Source of the DNA: a virus
Strand: one strand, 5' to 3'
Length of the DNA: 37,895 nt
Virus record (IMG/VR): IMGVR_UViG_3300021185_003495
Location: 1-37,895 of that record
Positions 1 to 5,455 of this stretch are shown piece after piece. Numbering within the stretch: position 1 is the stretch's first letter; each line of letters begins with the position of its first letter. A model generated the notes under the pieces. It made no database searches. It was not told the DNA's origin and saw only the letters and a program-made list of their open reading frames with translations. Made by a program: the position numbers and the translations under genes.

Positions 1-593
1 TCGGCACGTGCCATTTGTACTTCGTGATCTCTTTCAGCCATATCAGCTAAGTCGGCCAACCCTTCCTCAATTGATTTTCTATTCATCATCGATTCCTTTT
101 TAATATATGTTGTTTTACCTTTTGCCGCGGCATCTATCCAACTTGCTTTTACTGACTCTTGGTCTTTTATTGCTTCGTAGCGTCCGTTAGCATCATTCCT
201 TACTAACCATTTATTTCCGCTCCAGTGATATAATTTACCGTCTTTTCCAATTAATCTAGCGTCCTGTGGAGGAGTGCTATCTGCTTTTGAATTTTTATAA
301 CCTGCTAGTTCTTTACTATATTTTCTTTTAGCGGCCATTTGATTAAGAATGCCTTCGCCGTCGCCTTTTAATTTCTTTGCATCTGCTTTAGTAACACTAT
401 CTTTTGTACCAGCTCCGCCTTTAGCATCTTTTTTCTTTGTATCTGCTTTATCAACATTAGTGAAAAACTTCTTAATACCTTGTTCTAAACTATCAGGAGC
501 AAGTACACCGCCTTTTTGTGTCGCAGTAAATCCCTTAGCAATATTTTGCTGAATTGATTTTAACGGTCCTTCATTTATATCTTTAATTCGCAT
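1..593 (-). CDS. Conserved marine-phage protein, 3' end outside window
   Basis: An open frame begins with ATG at 593 (MRIKDINEGP) and stays open for about 197 codons to the left edge, so the C-terminus is missing. The visible protein is Lys/Ala/Asp-rich, with a low-complexity stretch at about residues 50-75 and a segment reading LYHWSGNKWLVRND near residues 120-135. It ends at the edge in an acidic/basic helix (LADLADMAERDHEVQMARA) that resembles helices I remember from T4-like marine phage virion proteins. A late-promoter-like GATAAATA sits only 4 nt before the ATG, and I see no Shine-Dalgarno. Function is unknown; a virion or capsid-associated role is a guess from context. Confidence 0.75.
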   Translation of the reverse strand, partial: MRIKDINEGPLKSIQQNIAKGFTATQKGGVLAPDSLEQGIKKFFTNVDKADTKKKDAKGGAGTKDSVTKADAKKLKGDGEGILNQMAAKRKYSKELAGYKNSKADSTPPQDARLIGKDGKLYHWSGNKWLVRNDANGRYEAIKDQESVKASWIDAAAKGKTTYIKKESMMNRKSIEEGLADLADMAERDHEVQMARA

Positions 594-597
594 ACTG

Positions 598-605
598 TAT
601 TTATC
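598..605 (-). promoter_or_regulatory. Late-promoter-like motif GATAAATA, very close to start codon
   Basis: Minus-strand GATAAATA matches the T4 late promoter element TATAAATA at 7 of 8 positions. It overlaps the TAA stop of the 64-aa gene (601-603) and ends 4 nt before the ATG at 593. If transcription starts 5-6 nt past the motif, as in T4, the mRNA would begin at about the start codon. Confidence 0.6.
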
Positions 606-795
606 GCTTGTTCTTTTTCTTCTTCTTTTTATGCCCTAAGATGTTTGCATCGATATCAAGAGCATTTTTAGCAGTGCCGTCTGCATTTTTCATTTGACGA
701 CTAATCATTCCGCCTACTGGAGTAGCAACACCTGCAACACTGCCTGCTGATGTAGTTTCGTCTAGTATATCTTTATCAATGTCTGTTATCTTCAT
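601..795 (-). CDS. Small conserved phage protein with poly-Lys tail
   Basis: This 64-residue protein starts MKITDIDKDI and ends in a Lys/Asn/Arg tail. I chose the ATG at 795 over the in-frame ATG at 825 because a strong GGAGG (803-808) lies about 7 nt upstream of it. The middle segment (GGMISRQMKNADGTAKNALD) recalls small proteins I remember from marine T4-like phages. There is no signal peptide or membrane segment. The first 20 nt overlap the preceding 39-aa frame, so the two may be translationally coupled. The basic tail would suit nucleic-acid or capsid contact, but the function is unknown. Confidence 0.75.
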   Translation of the reverse strand: MKITDIDKDILDETTSAGSVAGVATPVGGMISRQMKNADGTAKNALDIDANILGHKKKKKKNKR

Positions 796-895
796 TGTAT
801 TTCCTCCAGTACTCGTTTCTTTCATTAGTACTTAGCTGTTTTTCTTCGTGTTCTTTGTACTTTTCGATGTAGTGTTTAAGTTCCTGTTCTGTCAT
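776..895 (-). CDS. Small charged protein, 39 aa
   Basis: The frame reads MTEQELKHYIEKYKEHEEKQ, then a basic/acidic C-terminus ending EDNRH. It is almost entirely charged and predicted helical. Its start lies inside the end of the DUF6356-like gene and its end runs 20 nt into the next gene, the dense packing seen elsewhere here. I see no clear Shine-Dalgarno, so expression may depend on coupling to the upstream gene. The composition looks like a real small phage protein rather than a random frame, but I recognise no family. Confidence 0.5.
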   Translation of the reverse strand: MTEQELKHYIEKYKEHEEKQLSTNERNEYWRKYNEDNRH

Positions 896-1076
896 CTAGT
901 ATATCTTTCATTACTCGTGTTGCTGTGTCTGTAAAAAAACGTGGTGCAACACTGTGTATTATTAGTGTTGGTACAAGTAATTGTAGTCTAACGGCTGTCT
1001 TTAGTGCCGCTTTCATATGCTGACATCCTGTTTCGCCTTTTTCTTCTAGATGTAATTTACATTGTTTACTGAACAT
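876..1076 (-). CDS. DUF6356-like small membrane-associated protein
   Basis: This 66-residue protein begins MFSKQCKLHLEEKGETG. It has an amphipathic N-terminal helix, a hydrophobic stretch at about residues 31-47 (LQLLVPTLIIHSVAPRFF), then FTDTA. The order (Cys/His-containing N-terminus, a Trp/His-type helix, LLVPxxIxHxxxPxxFTDT) matches what I remember of the DUF6356 family, common in cyanobacteria, marine bacteria and their phages. Its ATG shares one base with the TAA of the upstream ParB-like gene (TAATG), a coupling arrangement. The function of the family is not known to me. Confidence 0.65.
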   Translation of the reverse strand: MFSKQCKLHLEEKGETGCQHMKAALKTAVRLQLLVPTLIIHSVAPRFFTDTATRVMKDILDDRTGT

Positions 1077-2104
1077 TACTTCTTCTTTCTACCTGATTTC
1101 ATATTAGCACACCAGTGATACATTTTAGCTTTCTCACCACTTGCGTTCTTAGCACGTTTGCGTAGTGCTGTTACACTACCATTGCAACTAGCACCTGACT
1201 TCTTTACTCTGCCAGGCCTGCTTTTGCCTTTTTTCTTACCGTCGGCAAAATTTTCATCTGTTTTTTGTTCTTTATCTTTTTCGTATTTTTTGATAGAATC
1301 ACGAGCTGACTTAACCATTGCTTTATCGTGTTTAGCTAATTGACGTTTTGTTTTCTCTCTTTTTTCATCAGCATATGTTTCGCCTAACATGTTTTCTACT
1401 ACATCGTCTGCCATATATACACGAGCATATTCTGCTCCAGTCAAACGTAATGCATCAAGTCTGTGATGACCGTTAATTACTCTACCTTTACGGTCAATTT
1501 GTATTGGAGCATAATCGTCATTAATAACCTTAACTAATTGCTTACCTAGTTTGTGCCATTGTCTTTCGTTCTGTACACTTTTAAGTTTATCAATTTTAAT
1601 TTTACCTAATGACCCTAATTTTTTTAATTGCGGAGGTGCATTACCACCTGTAGGTTCATTGTCAAAGTGTGCATCTTTGTAGCCACTAGCATCTTGCGTT
1701 TTATATCCGATACGATTAAGTTGCTTCATAAGATATTTCATTTCTTTAGCACCTGCGTACGGAGCAATCATAATGTCTGGCTCATCTACATTGGAGTTGC
1801 TAGGAACATCTTTTAAATTTGCTAAATTTGCACCTATTTTAAGAAAATCGTATGCTGTATCAGATTTTGCAAGGAATGTATTTGCAGGATTTTTAAACAA
1901 GTTGCCTTCAGTCATACCTAAATTAAATGCAACATTTGTTGATTTGCCTTTTACTTTTTTACTTAGTGTAGGAGGAACTCCGTCTTTATCTACAGTAAAG
2001 CCTAACTTTGCTGCTTCTTTAGAAATAGAATTTACGTCAACGTCAGGAGTAGTGTTAACACCTTTTACAATTCTTCCATCTTCAAATAACTGACGCAGTC
2101 TCAT
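1076..2104 (-). CDS. ParB-like nuclease-fold protein with basic Cys/Trp C-terminal tail
   Basis: This 342-residue protein has a ParB/sulfiredoxin-type core at about residues 190-235: IQIDRKGRVINGHHRLDALR, where GHHRLDALR corresponds to the G-H/N-R-R box that binds nucleotide in ParB relatives. The N-terminal 140 residues are unassigned. After a Lys-rich linker the protein ends in a compact basic tail (SRPGRVKKSGASCNGS, then MYHWCANMKSGRKKK). I remember related tails on other marine T4-like phage proteins, and the 198-aa protein at 3814 ends in a similar but distinct one. It lies among late genes, so a DNA-associated virion or packaging role is possible but unproven. Stop and next start overlap as TAATG. 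Confidence 0.75.
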   Translation of the reverse strand: MRLRQLFEDGRIVKGVNTTPDVDVNSISKEAAKLGFTVDKDGVPPTLSKKVKGKSTNVAFNLGMTEGNLFKNPANTFLAKSDTAYDFLKIGANLANLKDVPSNSNVDEPDIMIAPYAGAKEMKYLMKQLNRIGYKTQDASGYKDAHFDNEPTGGNAPPQLKKLGSLGKIKIDKLKSVQNERQWHKLGKQLVKVINDDYAPIQIDRKGRVINGHHRLDALRLTGAEYARVYMADDVVENMLGETYADEKREKTKRQLAKHDKAMVKSARDSIKKYEKDKEQKTDENFADGKKKGKSRPGRVKKSGASCNGSVTALRKRAKNASGEKAKMYHWCANMKSGRKKK

Positions 2105-2328
2105 TTTTTTGTTCTTCCTCTAAATCCTCGTGGCATGTTTTGATTCATCATTTTAGGTTGACTGAACCATAACTTAAACCATTCCTCGTCTCCGGGCTTT
2201 ATATTATTATCACGCATCTTTTTTGCATTAGAATTTGCTGCGTCACTAATATTTTCTAAAGTATATTCAGTATAACCTTTGAATTCGTTTACACCGGCTA
2301 GACGTATGATGTCAGACAGTTCATCCAC
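2101..2328 (-). CDS. Conserved marine-phage protein, 75 aa
   Basis: The protein begins MDELSDIIRLAGVNEFKGYT and ends in a basic GFRGRTKK tail. Its middle (IKPGDEEWFKLWFSQP) recalls a small conserved protein of T4-like marine phages: an N-terminal IxRLAG helix, then a W-F-x-LWF segment. It overlaps the nucleotidyltransferase gene by 8 nt upstream and the ParB-like gene by 4 nt downstream, so it sits inside the late operon. It has no membrane segment. Function unknown. Confidence 0.7.
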   Translation of the reverse strand: MDELSDIIRLAGVNEFKGYTEYTLENISDAANSNAKKMRDNNIKPGDEEWFKLWFSQPKMMNQNMPRGFRGRTKK

Positions 2329-3253
2329 GTTTCAATGCCCTAATTATATCTTCAGATGTTATACGATATCTTTGTTTACCGTGTGGCTTAATTTCTTTGC
2401 CTACCATAAATTTTAATAGTTGTGAAAGTTTTTCAACATCGTTTTCTTCCATAACATATTTTTGTATCATATCACGTAAGTATGATACTAATGAACCTTT
2501 GTCTACTACTAAATCACCTTCGTCAAGTGCGCCCGCTTTAAATGCATCAGGATTGCCTTTAGCTTTCATTGCTCTGCGCTTCTTTAATTTGTCTTGTACG
2601 CTATCTTCTTCTGGTGGACGCTTTTTTACTTTTATAGTTGCACGTTTTGGACTTTTAGTAGCAAAGCCTAGTATTTCATTTGCAGGGACTTCGTCTTTAA
2701 TGCCCATGCCTGTGCGTACAGCATCGTACATTTTTTGTGCTAGTGCTGGCTTAGGTACACCTTGTGCAAACGCTTCTAAGTTACCTTCAGCAGCCGCAAG
2801 TCTCATTTTACTTGCACTCATGCCTTCTGCACCGTCTGCATCTGGATCACGCTCGCCTGCATTTTCTACAGTAATACTATTAAAGTTATATTCTTTGCCG
2901 TTGTAGTCATTAAACAGTTTATCAAAACTTGCTACACGATCTGACCCAGCTACATAGATAACATCTGTATAACCTAGTTTTTCAAGCATCTGTAACATTT
3001 GTATTGGTGTACGTACTGTAGGATGTCCTACGTTAACACCAGGAAAAAATTGTTTTGCAAAATTTAATTTGACATCAAATGGTAATGGATTGTCTTTTGG
3101 TTTTTGGGTTTGACTTAAAAATATATAATGATCACCTTCAAAGCTCTTAACTTTGTTTACAAGTTTTTCGTGACCTATTGTAGGCGGATTCATTCTTCCA
3201 AATGCTGCTACTGCTACCTTTTTAGGTGCTTCGTACAACTCTCTTAGGAACAT
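2321..3253 (-). CDS. Nucleotidyltransferase-fold protein (cytidylyltransferase/NMNAT-like)
   Basis: This 310-residue protein has the HxGH-type signature of the nucleotidyltransferase alpha/beta phosphodiesterase superfamily: FGRMNPPTIGH, with TIGH at residues 25-28. It also has the second active-site motif SASKMR (146-151), equivalent to ISSTxxR. These motifs bind a nucleoside triphosphate and place an adenylyl or cytidylyl group on a phosphorylated acceptor. Marine T4-like phages carry such a gene, often labelled cytidylyltransferase. The substrate cannot be read from sequence. Residues after about 190 form a Lys-rich extension (KRPPEEDSVQDKLKKRRAMK) and a helical C-terminal domain that I cannot assign. 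The gene overlaps both neighbours. Confidence 0.8.
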   Translation of the reverse strand: MFLRELYEAPKKVAVAAFGRMNPPTIGHEKLVNKVKSFEGDHYIFLSQTQKPKDNPLPFDVKLNFAKQFFPGVNVGHPTVRTPIQMLQMLEKLGYTDVIYVAGSDRVASFDKLFNDYNGKEYNFNSITVENAGERDPDADGAEGMSASKMRLAAAEGNLEAFAQGVPKPALAQKMYDAVRTGMGIKDEVPANEILGFATKSPKRATIKVKKRPPEEDSVQDKLKKRRAMKAKGNPDAFKAGALDEGDLVVDKGSLVSYLRDMIQKYVMEENDVEKLSQLLKFMVGKEIKPHGKQRYRITSEDIIRALKRG

Positions 3254-3594
3254 GACGATTCTGCCTTATACATTCCTTTTTTGATATTAGGTAATTCTTC
3301 AGCTTGTATCTTTGTTGCACAAGCACTTATATCTTCAGCTGTAAAAATATCTTCTGGACGTCTATCTTTAATAAACTTTTTACAATAACTATTAACACCT
3401 TTGTTTACAACAGGCTTCATCATTATAAGAGGATCAATACTTTCGCCTCGTTCCATTTTATCACTAACATCAGCCATAGCTGGAAAAAATGTTTTGCGAT
3501 AGAACATAGGATCGTTACGCATAAAGATAGCTAAATCTTCTACAACATCAAATGGTATTTCTTCCTGTTTGCTATCTAGTTCAAATAATTTCAT
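3244..3594 (-). CDS. Conserved marine T4-like phage protein, 116 aa
   Basis: The core reads DLAIFMRNDPMFYRKTFFPAM, then a segment ending NSYCKKF. I recognise this as a conserved small protein of T4-like marine phages; its function has not been described to my knowledge. Two Cys (in NSYCKKF and DISACATK) and a C-terminal Ser/Cys pair are visible, but there is no metal-site pattern I would defend. It overlaps the nucleotidyltransferase start by 10 nt and follows the 74-aa gene after one base, so it is part of the late operon. Confidence 0.75.
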   Translation of the reverse strand: MKLFELDSKQEEIPFDVVEDLAIFMRNDPMFYRKTFFPAMADVSDKMERGESIDPLIMMKPVVNKGVNSYCKKFIKDRRPEDIFTAEDISACATKIQAEELPNIKKGMYKAESSCS

Positions 3595-3595
3595 T

Positions 3596-3820
3596 TTATT
3601 CTTCTTTGTTAGCCATATGATTTACAAAGTCTTGTATTGCATCACCATCTAGGAATTCTAAAAGATCACGCATTACTTGTTCAATGCCAACTTTTTCAAT
3701 CATAGCAAATACATCCTTAGTGTAATATCCACCTGCTTCGTCAACTGCTACTGGCTCGTTATATAGTGCTGTTAGGCGATCGCCCATTTCTCTAATTTCT
3801 TCTGCTACTGTTTTTACCAT
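3596..3820 (-). CDS. Small acidic conserved phage protein, 74 aa
   Basis: The protein begins MVKTVAEEIREMGDRLTALY, then YYTKDVFAMIEKVGIEQVMRD and an acidic C-terminus. It is predicted helical and soluble. It overlaps the end of the 198-aa upstream gene by 7 nt and runs directly into the 116-aa gene. It resembles a small protein seen beside the same neighbours in marine T4-like phages. Function unknown. Confidence 0.7.
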   Translation of the reverse strand: MVKTVAEEIREMGDRLTALYNEPVAVDEAGGYYTKDVFAMIEKVGIEQVMRDLLEFLDGDAIQDFVNHMANKEE

Positions 3821-4410
3821 TTTCTACAACTCCAATATCTTGCTTTAGTACGTGGTCCTGGATTATCACAATTATGTCTTGCTCTAAAAGAACGTCTACG
3901 TGCAGGATTATTTTTCTTAATTTTCATAGCCTTACCTTTAACACTGCTTCCGCCGTGTCCAAAGTTTACTTTCTTAACATTACCTGTCTTAGGATCTTTA
4001 ACATAAACTTTAAACTTCTTGACATCACCTTGCATAGGCTTGCCAAGTTTAACTTTACGTCCTTGGTATTCTGCTTCGTCTATCGGGTCATCATCTTCGT
4101 TGTACCACATAACACCGTAATCTTCATAAAAGTCATCGTCGTCTTCGTATGTTTCTTCGTTTTCATCTATTTCACCGTCTGCTGAAATTTCAATGTCAAA
4201 ATCATCATAGCCTTGCTCAAATACATAGTCAGCTATCTTTTGTGCAAATTCATCAGCAGCTTCTTCGCTTAATGCTGTAGGTAATGGCATTTCAAATATA
4301 CTAGCACCTTGCTCTGATTCATAAATTGTACTACCTGGAAATACTGATTCGTTCAAACTTTCGCTTAAATTATCTTGTTTCTCCATCACTACTCTAATAA
4401 AATGTTCCAT
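3814..4410 (-). CDS. Conserved marine-phage protein with acidic middle and basic Cys/Trp tail
   Basis: The 198 residues fall into three parts. The N-terminal part is acidic and ends in a very Asp/Glu/Tyr-rich stretch (about 100-130). A conserved module follows at about 135-170: EYQGRKVKLGKPM, KKFKVYVKDPKTGNVKKVNFGHGG. The last 30 residues are strongly basic: NNPARRRSFRARHNCDNPGP, then KARYWSCRKW. I remember the last two modules as very widespread on T4-like marine phage proteins. The two Cys about 14 residues apart in an Arg/Trp-rich tail suggest a small folded tag, perhaps metal-bound or for capsid contact. That is a guess. Confidence 0.8.
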   Translation of the reverse strand: MEHFIRVVMEKQDNLSESLNESVFPGSTIYESEQGASIFEMPLPTALSEEAADEFAQKIADYVFEQGYDDFDIEISADGEIDENEETYEDDDDFYEDYGVMWYNEDDDPIDEAEYQGRKVKLGKPMQGDVKKFKVYVKDPKTGNVKKVNFGHGGSSVKGKAMKIKKNNPARRRSFRARHNCDNPGPRTKARYWSCRKW

Positions 4411-4419
4411 TGTTCCGCC

Positions 4420-4776
4420 TTAATGATTTAATTGTACACTATTAACAGTGCCGTCTGTCCAATTACTAATATATGTTCTAACCCATACATAGTTTCCTGT
4501 AAAGTTAGCAAGGTTACTTTTAGTTGTACCTTCGTCATTTACTGCTGGATATGCTTGTGTATACACAGTGAACCAGTCATCGTCTGTAGGATTAACAGCC
4601 AATGTTGCTTGAATATTAACAGTACCAATAAACCCTGTTATATTGTATTGTACGGTGTGGAAACCGTCACTACGTCCGTAGTAGCCGTCGCCTTTATACT
4701 TTTCCCCAGTTACAGTTTGAACTGTGCTATCACTAGGGTGCGTATTATTTGTTAATATTGTTTCACTTTGTGCCAT
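4420..4776 (-). CDS. Probable virion structural protein, 118 aa
   Basis: The sequence is rich in Thr, Asn, Val and Gly with alternating beta-type patterns (HTVQYNITGFIGTVNIQATL, then GNYVWVRTYISNWTDGTVNS). I recognise the GNYVWVRxYxSNWTDGT segment from small structural proteins of marine T4-like phages. It probably forms a beta-sandwich. It heads the late block that runs to the left edge. A GATAAATA motif ends 5 nt before its ATG and there is no Shine-Dalgarno, so its mRNA may be leaderless. Confidence 0.75.
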   Translation of the reverse strand: MAQSETILTNNTHPSDSTVQTVTGEKYKGDGYYGRSDGFHTVQYNITGFIGTVNIQATLAVNPTDDDWFTVYTQAYPAVNDEGTTKSNLANFTGNYVWVRTYISNWTDGTVNSVQLNH

Positions 4777-4780
4777 ATAA

Positions 4781-5455
4781 CTATTTATCTAAATTAGACT
4801 TGACTACTAATTTGTCGACTCGTCTAATATTAGATAACATTAGGCTACAAAGTTGTACAGTTTTATCATCTCTAGCATAGAAATATAAATCTGCACAATA
4901 GCCACTATGTTCTAAGTTATGCATTAGTGTAGGACCAACACGTACTTGTTTAGAATTACTCTTAGCCCAGTTAGCAAATCCCTGTGTATCGCTTTGCTTT
5001 GGACCTAATGTAACTTTATAATTATAGCCGTTGCTTTTATCGACAATAATAGTATTAGCATTTAGGTGTGGTAGGTGTTCGGGATTAGGCTCCCAAATTT
5101 CTAGTAAATTATCTTTGTTAATAGCACTTTTTAGGGTGTGTAACCATTCCCTGTTGTTTGTATAAATGCACGTTGTAGTGCCTTCTATACGCAAAGTCCA
5201 ATCGTTGGTTCTACTAATAAACTTATAGAGCTTACGTGCATCTAGGAAACTTAGTTCTTTTACAGGCATTTCTCTAGAAAAACTAGACAGCATTAAGGGC
5301 TTACCTGCTTCGTATTGTTGTTGGAGTGTGTCAAGAACCTCTCTAGCATTAGAAAGGTTCTTGTCTCTAAATATACTACCTATACCGTTATTAATACATA
5401 ATTTATATAGATACTTACCCCAAAATAGTTTAGTTGTCTCTAACTTCTTCAACAA
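4781..5455 (-). CDS. Unknown 224-aa phage protein overlapping clpA-like gene
   Basis: I do not recognise a named domain. The N-terminus (MLKKLETTKLFWGKYLYKL) is basic and amphipathic. The middle alternates helices and strands (LSFLDARKLYKFISRTNDWT, then CIYTNNREWLHTL), and the C-terminus is mixed alpha/beta. No membrane span is evident. The gene starts 26 nt inside the end of the ClpA-like gene, so its translation is probably coupled to it. That invites the idea of a partner or adaptor for the unfoldase, but nothing in the sequence proves it; gene overlap is the norm in this genome. Related unnamed proteins seem to occur in other marine T4-like phages. Confidence 0.7.
   Translation of the reverse strand: MLKKLETTKLFWGKYLYKLCINNGIGSIFRDKNLSNAREVLDTLQQQYEAGKPLMLSSFSREMPVKELSFLDARKLYKFISRTNDWTLRIEGTTTCIYTNNREWLHTLKSAINKDNLLEIWEPNPEHLPHLNANTIIVDKSNGYNYKVTLGPKQSDTQGFANWAKSNSKQVRVGPTLMHNLEHSGYCADLYFYARDDKTVQLCSLMLSNIRRVDKLVVKSNLDK
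4782..4789 (-). promoter_or_regulatory. Late-promoter-like motif GATAAATA, built on the upstream stop codon
   Basis: The last codons of the 224-aa gene, GAT AAA TAG, form the motif GATAAATA on the minus strand. It ends 5 nt before the ATG of the structural gene at 4776. As at 598-605, a T4-like start site would fall at about the ATG. Confidence 0.6.

Noticed and set aside
2397-2906. Plus-strand open frame of 169 codons
   Set aside because: It is antisense to the nucleotidyltransferase, with composition of a reverse-complement shadow and no domain.
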